DNA of 61,446 nt, taken from a virus. This document shows positions 47,658-55,516 of the stretch, one piece after another (positions within the stretch are counted from its first letter, which is position 1; the number at the start of each line of letters is the position of its first letter). The notes beneath the pieces are model-generated. The model did no database searches, was not told the DNA's origin, and saw nothing but the letters and a program-made list of their open reading frames with translations. The position numbers were made by a program, and so were the translations under genes. The stretch covers positions 1 through 61,446 of the IMG/VR virus record IMGVR_UViG_3300021347_000002. One strand, written 5' to 3'.

Positions 47658-50600
47658 ATGGCACTCAATCTATCCACCCTGACCAGCCCAGCGACATCTG
47701 GAGATGTTCTAGCAGAAGCCCTGACCACCGCTGACTTCCTTGAGCCAGTTCCGGTTCTTCGCAACTTGGCTCGCGGTTCACAAAAGGGCGGCGATGCGAA
47801 ACAAGACGTGGCCCTAAACCAGCCTAAAGCGTTGCCGCTGGATGCCAATGGTAAAGGCTATCTGTATCTCTCTGGTGTTAGCGGTAACGATGCCAATGTT
47901 CCAGATGCTGCAAACCTTGACGGCTTTGGTGACTTCACTCTTCAAGTTGATAACCTTTACCTCCCTGACTGGACTCCTTCAACTCAAGTAACTACGCTTG
48001 CAAAAGGTAGTAGTTGGCAGTTCTCGGTTCACACCTCTGGCTCCTTTCGCTTAGACATGAGTGGCGTTTCATCTGTATTTAGTGACCCTACTGGTTTACC
48101 GGATAAAACAACGGCAAGCATTCGTGCAGTTCGTGCGGGGTCAGTGTTTACATTTTTCTACTCGTTAAACGATGGTGCAACATGGGTATCCGTTCCGTAT
48201 AATTTCGGCGGTGGCAGCGGTGTGTTGACTAATGTTACCCAACCGTTGGCCATTGGTTCAGCTAATCTTACAAGCACAACGCTCGGAAAAGTCTCGGGAG
48301 CAAAAGTTTGGAACAACGCAACTCAGAGCGGCACACCAGTCCTAGACGTAGACTTCACGGCCACCAACGTGCGCCACGGTGACACCAAGTTCAAATGCGG
48401 CTCCGGCCAAGTGGTAACAATCAACCAAGCCGGCAACGACCCAGCGACGATTATCAAGAAGCCAGTGCTTCGGTTCGATGGTGCTGATGATGGGTTCAAA
48501 GGGTTATTCGACCAGACGATAACTGATGGTGCTTATATGTTCGCGGCGTTTAGTGTGTTGGGAAGTGGCGGTGACTCATGGGGCCGAGTGTTTACAGTCA
48601 ATAAAACTGGTGGTTTTGATTATAATACGACAGGTAATATTTTTAGCGCACAAGTCACAACTACAGGAGACTTAGCCTATGCTGTTGTTTCTGGAAGCGA
48701 GACTTCTCACCCAGATTTGTTTGATGACGAAAATGGCGATATTCTACACCAAGTTAAAGTCACTAACAGCGCACAATCAAGTTTAGTAAACGGTGCTGAT
48801 TTCCAATCTAAAACAGACACATTAGCTTTAGAAGCTCAAGAGTTTAACATCGGGAAAGATGAGGGGACAACTGTGGAAAACGCCGCCATCGACCTAGAAT
48901 ACCTTGCACTCTTCCCTGCGACCATCACCGATGCCCAAGCTGACTCTGTTCGTAATTATATTAATAACCGGAACAACGTGTTCGACCTAAAGGACGGCTT
49001 TGGCTACTACTTCTTTGACCCGCAGATTTTCCCTATTGTTTCTCCTGCTGCCTTTGTGAGCTATTGGAATGGTAATATTGTTGGTTCAGATAATACACTT
49101 AACGCTTCTGTTAGCCAATCTACAGTCAACGACCAGCCGACACGGGATGGCTACAAGGTTACATTTAACGACAACGCTGACCACCTTGTGGTTGCAAGTC
49201 CACTGTCAGGAGGCCAAGCTGGCTGGCAGGTCGTAGGGACATCACTCGGAACCTTTGCGTATCGCGTGAATGCCAATGCGGTCACTGAGCTGAATCTTTT
49301 GGGTAACCTTGGAAATGTAGGAAACGCAATATTTCGCCAGACCGGAGATTCATACGGAATGCTACTTTTACCAGAAAGCGCAACCGGTGCTGACATTGAA
49401 TCGGCGCGGAAGCTCTTAATTGACCGAGGTTCCTCAGACGGCACGACATCATCGTCAATAGCACTTTATTTTTACGGGAGGTCAGACATTGTTGAGTTTA
49501 ATTCTATAAACGTTTCAAGTGCAACATCTCTAAGATTTACATGGTTTTCATGCTCGTCACTTAATAGCTTCCCCCCGCTTGACATAAGAAACGGAAATGA
49601 CTTCACGTCTACATGGCAAAACTGCTCGTCACTTCAATCATTTCCGGCGGGCGCAAAGCTCGGCACGAGCGCAAGCAATGTGAACTTTGCTGCCGCATGG
49701 CAGTCTAGTGGACTCACTTCGTTTAGCACACCGTTGCCCACAGCCACAAATTGCTCGTATGCTTGGAATTCATGCACGTCATTAAGCTCATTTGGAGATA
49801 TAGACATTAGTAGCTGTTCTGATTTCACGTCAGCATTTCAATACTGCTCGGCACTCACGTCATTCCCGCAAGACGCAAAGCTAGGCACGAGCGCACAGAA
49901 TGTGAACTTTACGAGCGCATGGCGAGACAGTGGGCTTACAAGTTTCCCTGCTGACATTGATTTGAGCAAAGGTAGTCAGTTCTTAGACGCATGGCACGGC
50001 ACCAATCTGACTTCATTTTCCACACCAATAACAGGCGTTAATGCAAAGAGGATGCGACGGGCTTGGAAAGATTGCGACCAGCTAACCGATTTTTCTTACA
50101 ATGTTTTCGCCAATTGGAATCCGAGCGTCATTCAAGGTCAATGTTTCAATAGCACATGGGACGGCTGTACGGCCCTCACCGCTGATTCGGTTGGCAATAT
50201 ACTCCGAGGCATAGATGCAAGTAATCAATTTGCCACAGTTGACGGAAATTCTGGTTCCGCTGCAATCACTGACGCTGGCATCGACATCGACTACAACGTA
50301 GCCACTGGCTCACTCAGTGCCGCGACGAACTCCGCAATCGACAGTCTCTCCGGCAAAGGTTGGGAGGTGTTTATCAATGGAGTGCTTGTTATTCCTAACA
50401 TCCTAGACTTGGCTCCAGCAGCCGCTTACAGTCTTCGTTCGTTTGACGCTGATGCTGACCCGAATGTCGTCAATGTGCGACGCTCAAGTGATGGTGCTAC
50501 AAGTGACTTCACGGCATCTGAGGTTAGCGATGGGACGTTGACGAGCTGGGTGAATACGGAATACAACCGTTACACTTCAGACTTTAGCTCTGGCACAGAT

Positions 50601-51566
50601 AGTTGGAGTTCTGATGGCGGTAATACTTACGCATACAATCAGTCTGTGTCAGGAGTTACTGGGGCTTTAAAAATAACAAACGTAAGCAACAATTACGGCT
50701 ATAAAGCTGTGGGTGCTGTTAATGGGTTAGCTTATCGCTTCACCGCTAAGGTTTACATCCCATCAAGTAACACATCTTTAAATGCTCTGAAGTTCAGATT
50801 TGGTTATGTTCCAGCAAATGAATGGATGACTGAGTCAATCAACACGTTAGACCAGTGGGTGACTGTGACGGTAAATTCTTATACAAACCCAGCGACATCA
50901 GGCGCAGAAAAGCTTTACTGGTATCACGATTCCTCAGCTACAAGCGGCGATGTGTTTTATCTTAAAGATGTCCAATTAACCCAACTCACAGCCGACGGCC
51001 ACGTCACCACATGGTATGACCAGAGTTCAAACGGACGGGATAGCTCACAGTCCAGCGCAAGCGCACAGCCAAAGATTGTCGATGCTGGCACGCTGGTGAC
51101 TGACTCAGCGAACAACCCAGCAATCATTGGTGACGGCGTAGATGACACTTTGTTCCACCCAACGCTTACTGATGAGATAGACAGTTCGGACTTTTTGGTT
51201 ACTGCTGCTTATGAGGATGATTTAACTATGGGAATCGTTGGTGCAATCCCAAGGCTGTATCTTACGAGTTCATCGATGTCGTATATTACACTAGGTACTG
51301 TTGGTTACCCTACTCAAACAGGGCGTAATGTCACCTCGTTCCAAGTTGCAGGGAACACGCAAGAAGTCTTTGGGAACGGAGCATCATTAGGAACTGCATC
51401 TGAAGCGCAAGTTGATATAGGCCAGAATATGTTTAACGTCCTGCAAGGTGGTTCAAATTTCTCAGACGCCCCTTTAATGGAAGTTATTGTCTTTGGAAAT
51501 AACCAGTCAGCAAACCGCACAGGCATTGAGAAAAACATCAACGACCACTTCGACATCTACAGCTAA
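47658..51566 (+). CDS. Large receptor-binding fibre with BspA-type leucine-rich repeats, 1302 aa
   Basis: Two lectin-like sandwich domains (to about residue 450) precede a BspA/DUF285-like repeat array (about 610-830: LTSFS.PL..A.NCSYAWNSCTSL.SF...DIS..) with a repeat of roughly 23-25 residues. The C-terminal part starts as an arabinofuranosidase-B-like fold (AYSLRSFDAD..VVNVRRSSDGATSDFTASEV), is interrupted by a carbohydrate-binding module, then resumes (VTTWYDQSSNGRDSSQ...). This is a mosaic adhesin, probably the main host-range determinant. Confidence 0.8.
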   Translation: MALNLSTLTSPATSGDVLAEALTTADFLEPVPVLRNLARGSQKGGDAKQDVALNQPKALPLDANGKGYLYLSGVSGNDANVPDAANLDGFGDFTLQVDNLYLPDWTPSTQVTTLAKGSSWQFSVHTSGSFRLDMSGVSSVFSDPTGLPDKTTASIRAVRAGSVFTFFYSLNDGATWVSVPYNFGGGSGVLTNVTQPLAIGSANLTSTTLGKVSGAKVWNNATQSGTPVLDVDFTATNVRHGDTKFKCGSGQVVTINQAGNDPATIIKKPVLRFDGADDGFKGLFDQTITDGAYMFAAFSVLGSGGDSWGRVFTVNKTGGFDYNTTGNIFSAQVTTTGDLAYAVVSGSETSHPDLFDDENGDILHQVKVTNSAQSSLVNGADFQSKTDTLALEAQEFNIGKDEGTTVENAAIDLEYLALFPATITDAQADSVRNYINNRNNVFDLKDGFGYYFFDPQIFPIVSPAAFVSYWNGNIVGSDNTLNASVSQSTVNDQPTRDGYKVTFNDNADHLVVASPLSGGQAGWQVVGTSLGTFAYRVNANAVTELNLLGNLGNVGNAIFRQTGDSYGMLLLPESATGADIESARKLLIDRGSSDGTTSSSIALYFYGRSDIVEFNSINVSSATSLRFTWFSCSSLNSFPPLDIRNGNDFTSTWQNCSSLQSFPAGAKLGTSASNVNFAAAWQSSGLTSFSTPLPTATNCSYAWNSCTSLSSFGDIDISSCSDFTSAFQYCSALTSFPQDAKLGTSAQNVNFTSAWRDSGLTSFPADIDLSKGSQFLDAWHGTNLTSFSTPITGVNAKRMRRAWKDCDQLTDFSYNVFANWNPSVIQGQCFNSTWDGCTALTADSVGNILRGIDASNQFATVDGNSGSAAITDAGIDIDYNVATGSLSAATNSAIDSLSGKGWEVFINGVLVIPNILDLAPAAAYSLRSFDADADPNVVNVRRSSDGATSDFTASEVSDGTLTSWVNTEYNRYTSDFSSGTDSWSSDGGNTYAYNQSVSGVTGALKITNVSNNYGYKAVGAVNGLAYRFTAKVYIPSSNTSLNALKFRFGYVPANEWMTESINTLDQWVTVTVNSYTNPATSGAEKLYWYHDSSATSGDVFYLKDVQLTQLTADGHVTTWYDQSSNGRDSSQSSASAQPKIVDAGTLVTDSANNPAIIGDGVDDTLFHPTLTDEIDSSDFLVTAAYEDDLTMGIVGAIPRLYLTSSSMSYITLGTVGYPTQTGRNVTSFQVAGNTQEVFGNGASLGTASEAQVDIGQNMFNVLQGGSNFSDAPLMEVIVFGNNQSANRTGIEKNINDHFDIYS

Positions 51567-51802
51567 TGTATTATACATCTACAGACCGAGAGACACTCGA
51601 CGCTTACAACGATAAGATTGTCGCTGGTGAAAACTATGACGGAACCACAACGGTTCGCTGGGCTGATGTTATTGAGCATCAAGACGGCGACCAGTTTGCT
51701 ATCTTGAAGCACAGCGGTTATCAGCTAATCGAAGGCGAAGAGGACGCACCTACCGTTGATAACATCTCTGACTTCTTTCCACCACTAGAAGACCTTAACT
51801 AA
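51566..51802 (+). CDS. Small protein after the fibre gene, 78 aa
   Basis: MYYTSTDRETLDAYNDKIVAGENYDGTTTVRWADVIEHQDGDQFAILKH has the YN..V..GE.Y.G.TT..W pattern seen in small genes after tail fibres in marine phages. A fibre chaperone or accessory is possible. Overlaps both neighbours by one base. Confidence 0.65.
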   Translation: MYYTSTDRETLDAYNDKIVAGENYDGTTTVRWADVIEHQDGDQFAILKHSGYQLIEGEEDAPTVDNISDFFPPLEDLN

Positions 51803-52146
51803 TGAACGACGAAACCCATAGATTCTTCCGGTTCTCCAACGAGCAATCCTACGAGACACTCACAGCATCCGGTAACGAAGCCCGAGGTTTACCTGACGGT
51901 GACGGCACTGAGCGGTGGCTAGCTCTTTGGGCTGACTTGTTCTTAGACCCAGAGACTGGCGCAGACCGCCTTTACTGCGTCAAGAAATCTGGTATTCTCC
52001 CGACAGACGACTTCGAGTTAGATGGCATTGAGGAAATCAACCTCGACACTTACCTTCAGCGACTACGCTGGGAGCCACCGATTGAGGAAGACCTAGAGGC
52101 ACTCGATGAGTTAGATGATTTTCTAGAATTCGTAGAACCTGAATAA
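51802..52146 (+). CDS. Small fibre-associated hypothetical protein, 114 aa
   Basis: Acidic protein beginning FFRFSNEQSYETLTASGNEARGLPDGDGTERW, with a Leu/Asp/Glu-rich C-terminus. It shares overall style (short sequence around an RGLP/RGYP motif) with the next gene, so the pair may be paralogous. No family recognised. Confidence 0.6.
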   Translation: MNDETHRFFRFSNEQSYETLTASGNEARGLPDGDGTERWLALWADLFLDPETGADRLYCVKKSGILPTDDFELDGIEEINLDTYLQRLRWEPPIEEDLEALDELDDFLEFVEPE

Positions 52147-52484
52147 TGGACGAAGAACAACCACTTACAGAGATTGAACAGTCGAGGGCCGATACTGGCT
52201 TTCGGTATTATGTATGTCAGCCAGATGTCTACACCGCCCTCGCAGCCGGAGTAGACCAGTCTCGTGGTTATCCCAATAAGCAAGGAACGACTTTAACCGG
52301 ATTGCCTCCGGTCGAACAGCTCTCTGATGCTACTGATGGTTCCGGCAAGCTCATCGCGATTGACTGCTGGCGGTTCACTGAAGCCGACGACCAGATGCTA
52401 GAAGGCCCGATTAATGCTGGATCAGTCGAAGAACTTACTGAGCAGACATTCTTATCATTAAAACCAGCACCTACTGAACTCTAA
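52146..52484 (+). CDS. Small fibre-associated hypothetical protein, 112 aa
   Basis: Contains RYYVCQPDVYTALAAGVDQSRGYPNKQGTTLTGLPP and a mixed C-terminus (IDCWRFTEADDQML). The QSRGYPN/EARGLPD similarity to the upstream protein suggests related function, perhaps in fibre assembly. Stop overlaps the holin-like start (TAATG). Confidence 0.6.
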   Translation: MDEEQPLTEIEQSRADTGFRYYVCQPDVYTALAAGVDQSRGYPNKQGTTLTGLPPVEQLSDATDGSGKLIAIDCWRFTEADDQMLEGPINAGSVEELTEQTFLSLKPAPTEL

Positions 52485-52663
52485 TGTTTCAACACATCAC
52501 ACACCCTATATCCGGTATCGTTGGATCTGCTATCGCTTTCATGTCAACCTTACCGGAAGATTTGGATATGGGCATCCAACTTATCTCGACTTTTCTCGGA
52601 TTGATTATCGCCGTCCTCTCTGCTATAACAGCAGTTGAAAAATTCAAAAATCGTAAGAAATGA
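52484..52663 (+). CDS. Holin-like membrane protein, 59 aa
   Basis: Two hydrophobic helices (ISGIVGSAIAFMS and IQLISTFLGLIIAVLSAITAV) and a basic tail (EKFKNRKK), the layout of a class II holin. Overlaps both neighbours (TAATG, ATGA). The first gene of the lysis cassette. Confidence 0.68.
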   Translation: MFQHITHPISGIVGSAIAFMSTLPEDLDMGIQLISTFLGLIIAVLSAITAVEKFKNRKK

Positions 52664-52839
52664 TTGATTACATATTAGAAAACAAAGACGAACTCTTCGG
52701 AATCGTCACCGCCGTCATCGCAGCCGCGTCAGCAATCGCCGCCCTTACCCCTACACCGAAGGATGATACCTTTATCGGCAAGGCGTATAAGGTTGTAGAC
52801 TGGCTCGCGCTTAATGTCTTCAAGGCTAAGGACAAGTGA
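52660..52839 (+). CDS. Holin-like protein with one membrane helix, 59 aa
   Basis: MIDYILENKDELFGIVTAVIAAASAIAALTPTPKDDTFIGKAYKVVDWLALN resembles a common short phage holin type: a single helix (FGIVTAVIAAASAIAALT) followed by PTP.DD and an amphipathic helix. It overlaps its neighbours by 4 bases on each side. It may be a holin/antiholin pair with the previous gene. Confidence 0.7.
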   Translation: MIDYILENKDELFGIVTAVIAAASAIAALTPTPKDDTFIGKAYKVVDWLALNVFKAKDK

Positions 52840-53045
52840 TTAAGCTGCTCACTGAGCTGATCAAAGCGTATGTCGCTACGTTGAACTGGAAACGGAGAAA
52901 ATTCATTTATGAACTGGAAGATGAAATCGACGATCTCGCTGCTGACGGCTCTCCTGCTGCCAAGCTGCGTATCGAAAGGTTATCGCGACGCCTCCGCTTT
53001 GAACAGAAGTGCGCTCTACGATCCACCAACAGTGACCTTAATTGA
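52836..53045 (+). CDS. Putative inner-spanin-like (Rz-type) protein, 69 aa
   Basis: GTG start overlapping the holin stop. A short N-terminal helix and an acidic/basic coiled coil (FIYELEDEIDDLAADGSPAAKLRIERLSRRLRFE). It encloses the start of a lipoprotein gene in another frame, as Rz genes enclose Rz1. A clear transmembrane anchor is lacking, so the spanin role is inferred from context. Confidence 0.6.
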   Translation: MIKLLTELIKAYVATLNWKRRKFIYELEDEIDDLAADGSPAAKLRIERLSRRLRFEQKCALRSTNSDLN

Positions 53046-53145
53046 AGGGGCTGAGTATCAGTTTAAGGAAGGCATCTTCGTCGGTGATGGCCAGAAGTTT
53101 CACAGCGATTACAGCTACCGACGCGCCATTATTATCGCGAAATGA
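52909..53145 (+). CDS. Outer-spanin-like lipoprotein (Rz1-type), 78 aa
   Basis: Overlaps the previous gene by 137 bases in a different frame. MNWKMKSTISLLTALLLPSC is a lipoprotein signal with lipobox LPSC (Cys20). The mature part (DPPTVTLIEGAEYQFKEGIFVGDGQKFHSDYSYRRAI) matches small lysis-cassette lipoproteins of marine phages. A lipoprotein implies a diderm (Gram-negative-type) host. Confidence 0.72.
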   Translation: MNWKMKSTISLLTALLLPSCVSKGYRDASALNRSALYDPPTVTLIEGAEYQFKEGIFVGDGQKFHSDYSYRRAIIIAK

Positions 53146-53795
53146 AGCCAAGCGAAATACTCGACAAGATTCTCGAATTGATAGCCGCCTACAGAGCGGC
53201 TAAAGCTGCTAAACGTAAGAAGGTAAAGAAGCTCAAGAAAGTCGCCATTTGTGTCGGCCACAGCCGGATCGGCGATAAAGGTGCGAGTTCTGTCGGTGGT
53301 GTAAATGAGTGGTGCTACAACAAAGAGGTCGCTGATCTTTTGCAGAACCACCTACGCCACCAAGGAATCCAGTCTGTTGTGTTCGATGACTACCCGTCAG
53401 AGAGCTACAGCCGTGCGATGGATTGGTTAGGTCAGAGCGTCGGCAAAGAGAAGTGTGACATCGCGATTGAGCTACACTTCAACAGCTACTCAAGCTCGAA
53501 AGCAGAAGGCTACGAATACCTCCACTATGAGGGTAGCCAGAATGGTAAGAGACTCGCGAACTGTTTTCTTAAAGCCCATAGCGAAACCTTTAAGGTTCAA
53601 AAGGATCGCGGAGTCAAGGCAGTCGGATCAGGTCAGCGTGGCGTGTCGTTCTTGAGGAGCGTCCCACCACCTGCCGTGATATGCGAGCCTTTCTTCGGCA
53701 GCAGCCCGAAGGAATGGGTTCTATTTGAAAACAAACACGCCTTACTAGCGAGCGTTTACGCTGAGGCGATTGTCGAATACTTTAACAACGCATGA
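53142..53795 (+). CDS. Endolysin: N-acetylmuramoyl-L-alanine amidase (Amidase_3)
   Basis: 217 residues. After a basic N-terminal helix the amidase_3 core shows ICVGHSRIGDKGA (H40), NEWCYNKEVA (E56), IAIELHFNS (H112) and AVICEPFFGS (E182): three zinc ligands and the catalytic Glu. There is no signal peptide, so release depends on the holins. It cleaves the stem-peptide amide of peptidoglycan. Confidence 0.92.
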   Translation: MKPSEILDKILELIAAYRAAKAAKRKKVKKLKKVAICVGHSRIGDKGASSVGGVNEWCYNKEVADLLQNHLRHQGIQSVVFDDYPSESYSRAMDWLGQSVGKEKCDIAIELHFNSYSSSKAEGYEYLHYEGSQNGKRLANCFLKAHSETFKVQKDRGVKAVGSGQRGVSFLRSVPPPAVICEPFFGSSPKEWVLFENKHALLASVYAEAIVEYFNNA

Positions 53796-53810
53796 GGAAT
53801 TGCCAGATAA

Positions 53811-54098
53811 GTGAAAAAATTAAAGTCAGTCATGATCGCTGGTCAGCGGATCAAGATTCATAGGACTGAGTTAGATGATTGCTACGGACAATACTTACAC
53901 GAAAAACGAATAATCCAGTTACATAAGAAACTACCAGAAAATCAAATCATACCAACCTTACGTCATGAAATGTTACACGCCGCCTTCCATATCTCTGGCA
54001 TCTCGTTCTGCGAGAGCTTTCAGGAAGAAGCCTGTATCCGCTGCATCGACGAAGTTTTCTTTCCGGCTTACGAACGAATCCTTAAACGCTTAAAATAA
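53811..54098 (+). CDS. Small zincin-like metalloprotein, 95 aa
   Basis: GTG start. The core is TLRHEMLHAAFHISG: H52-E53-M-L-H56 with the third ligand probably Glu72 or Glu73 in QEEACIRCIDE. It resembles SprT/ImmA-like minimal zincins found beside lysis genes in marine phages. Substrate unknown. Lies 15 bases after the amidase and overlaps the next gene by one base. Confidence 0.75.
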   Translation: MKKLKSVMIAGQRIKIHRTELDDCYGQYLHEKRIIQLHKKLPENQIIPTLRHEMLHAAFHISGISFCESFQEEACIRCIDEVFFPAYERILKRLK

Positions 54099-54313
54099 TG
54101 AGTAAAAGAAAAGCCCTCAAGAAAGTCAAACGTAAGAAGTCTAAGTCTCGCGTCAACGAGGCGGGCAACTACACTAAGCCCGCAATGCGTAAGCGTTTAT
54201 TTAACTCAATCAAAGCCGGAACAAAAGGCGGTAAAGCTGGCCAGTGGTCAGCCCGCAAAGCGCAGCTACTAGCAGCACGATACAAAAAAGCAGGAGGAGG
54301 CTACAGAGACTAA
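54098..54313 (+). CDS. DUF5872-like small basic protein, 71 aa
   Basis: Ends in the recognisable block KAGTKGGKAGQWSARKAQLLAARYKKAGGGY, which recurs in small basic proteins of marine phages and large viruses (DUF5872-like). The N-terminus is all Lys/Arg/Ser. It probably associates with DNA or the capsid. Confidence 0.75.
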   Translation: MSKRKALKKVKRKKSKSRVNEAGNYTKPAMRKRLFNSIKAGTKGGKAGQWSARKAQLLAARYKKAGGGYRD

Positions 54314-54501
54314 TGAAAAAATTCAAACCACACATGATGTATGATAAGTCCGGTAAGGGCTATAAAGCGAACACCTACGAACAACACTTAGCTATGAAGA
54401 AAAAAGGATACGGACACGCAAAGCCAGCAAGTAAATCATCGACTAAGTCTTCTACTAAGAAGAAGGCTAAAAAGATCATCCGCAAACGCTCCGGTTACTA
54501 A
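54313..54501 (+). CDS. Small Lys-rich protein, 62 aa
   Basis: ATG at 54313 overlapping the previous TAA; a longer frame starting inside the previous gene is rejected. MMYDKSGKGYKANTYEQHLAMKKKGYGHAKP is a pattern typical of short virion-associated basic proteins, followed by a Ser/Lys tail. Confidence 0.65.
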   Translation: MKKFKPHMMYDKSGKGYKANTYEQHLAMKKKGYGHAKPASKSSTKSSTKKKAKKIIRKRSGY

Positions 54502-54794
54502 TGCCTAAGAAAGCTTCACAGAGGTCTCTCGATAATTGGACACGAGAGAAATGGGGAACCAAATCCGGTAAGCCGTCTTTGAAGACAGGTGAGCGGTATT
54601 TGCCAAAGGCTGCGCGGGAAGCTTTGACTGACGAAGAGTATGCTCGCACTAGCCGCAAGAAGCGGAAAGGGATGAAGGCGGGTAAGCAGCACGTCAAGCA
54701 GCCAAAGAAGATCGCGGAGAAGACCGCAAGATATAGGAGTAAGAAAAGGCTTCTAAAGAAGGCACGAAAAAAAGCGCGCAAGCGCAAATCATGA
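54501..54794 (+). CDS. Small basic phage protein, 97 aa
   Basis: SLDNWTREKWGTKSGKPS..TGERYLPKAAREALTDEEYARTSRKKRKGMKAGKQ is a known pattern of small uncharacterised phage proteins (W...KW.T.SG..S.....RYLP..A...L...E). The C-terminal 30 residues are a Lys/Arg helix. A packaged nucleoid protein is plausible. Confidence 0.72.
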   Translation: MPKKASQRSLDNWTREKWGTKSGKPSLKTGERYLPKAAREALTDEEYARTSRKKRKGMKAGKQHVKQPKKIAEKTARYRSKKRLLKKARKKARKRKS

Positions 54795-55309
54795 GTCGTT
54801 TCATAATCTACAAACCAACGCCTGACGATGTTGCCGAAGCCTTCAAAAGATCTGAAGCTCTAGGTAGTCTCAGAACTTCTTTTACCAACGGTAAGGGTAA
54901 CATGACGGGCTTTCTTGGTGAGGTAGCATTTGAGAATACTTTCAAGCAGTTCGATTACGTAGGCGATAATTCATTCACCCACGACTACGAATACAAAGGT
55001 CTGACGGTTGACGTTAAGGCTAAGAAATGCACATCGAGGCCGATGCTTAACTACAACGCCTCAGTTGTGAAGACGAAGTTCAGTAAGTTTGAAGCTGACG
55101 TATACTTCTTCATGCGGGTCCACGAGAACCTTCGTAAGGTGTGGCTCTGTGGATGGTCGCCTAAGAAGTCGATTATCCACAAAAAACGGTTTAGTAAGAA
55201 GGGCGAGAGGGACGCAGACGGGTTTCGGTTCAAGGCTGATGGCTACAACATCGAAATAAAGAGGACTCGTCGGCCTGATTCTTTTGAGTCACTCATCATC
55301 CGGCGGTAG
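54791..55309 (+). CDS. PD-(D/E)XK-like nuclease, 172 aa
   Basis: GFLGEVAFENTF (E44), HDYEYKGLTVDVKAKK (D65, D74-V-K76) and a following strand VYFFMRV give a minimal restriction-like core, parallel to the 187-residue protein at 1900. Last gene of the late transcript. It may trim DNA at packaging or degrade host DNA. Its end overlaps the convergent minus-strand gene. Confidence 0.62.
   Translation: MSRFIIYKPTPDDVAEAFKRSEALGSLRTSFTNGKGNMTGFLGEVAFENTFKQFDYVGDNSFTHDYEYKGLTVDVKAKKCTSRPMLNYNASVVKTKFSKFEADVYFFMRVHENLRKVWLCGWSPKKSIIHKKRFSKKGERDADGFRFKADGYNIEIKRTRRPDSFESLIIRR
55173..55181 (+). other. Single consensus DnaA box (TTATCCACA)
   Basis: A perfect 9-mer inside the nuclease gene. I found no cluster of boxes nearby, so chance or a single regulatory site is as likely as an origin. 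It is noted because the phage encodes a DnaA domain IV protein. Confidence 0.25.
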
Positions 55310-55516
55310 CTCTTTGTGGTGGATATGGCCCGTCCTTTTAAAGACGGGCCTTATTCCGTTCGGTGCTACGAGGTCTACGAACTCACTTAGCGGAGCGTCT
55401 ACATAAGCGTCTATGATGGACGGATCTCCTCCGAGTTTCTCCATAGCTTCACGTAGATCCATCCAAAACTCACCGCAGAGTTCCTGTCGGCGTATCTGAA
55501 GATCTTCGTTTGTCAT
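55289..55516 (-). CDS. Hypothetical protein, 75 aa
   Basis: Acidic helical protein (EDLQIRRQELCGEFWMDLREAMEKLGGDPSIIDAYVDAPL). Its start lies inside the end of the primase gene (47-base overlap) and its end overlaps the plus-strand nuclease gene. A promoter-like sequence precedes it. Function unknown. Confidence 0.6.
   Translation of the reverse strand: MTNEDLQIRRQELCGEFWMDLREAMEKLGGDPSIIDAYVDAPLSEFVDLVAPNGIRPVFKRTGHIHHKELPPDDE
55327..55350. terminator. Hairpin between convergent operons
   Basis: GGCCCGTC-8-base loop-GACGGGCC, a perfect GC-rich stem just after the plus-strand nuclease stop and inside the minus-strand 75-residue gene. The following plus-strand bases are TTATT, a poor T-run. 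It may slow or end late transcription from the left. Confidence 0.55.

Noticed and set aside
55173-55181. DnaA box as evidence of a replication origin
   Set aside because: A single 9-mer inside a coding region with no neighbouring boxes; chance occurrence is plausible in 61 kb.
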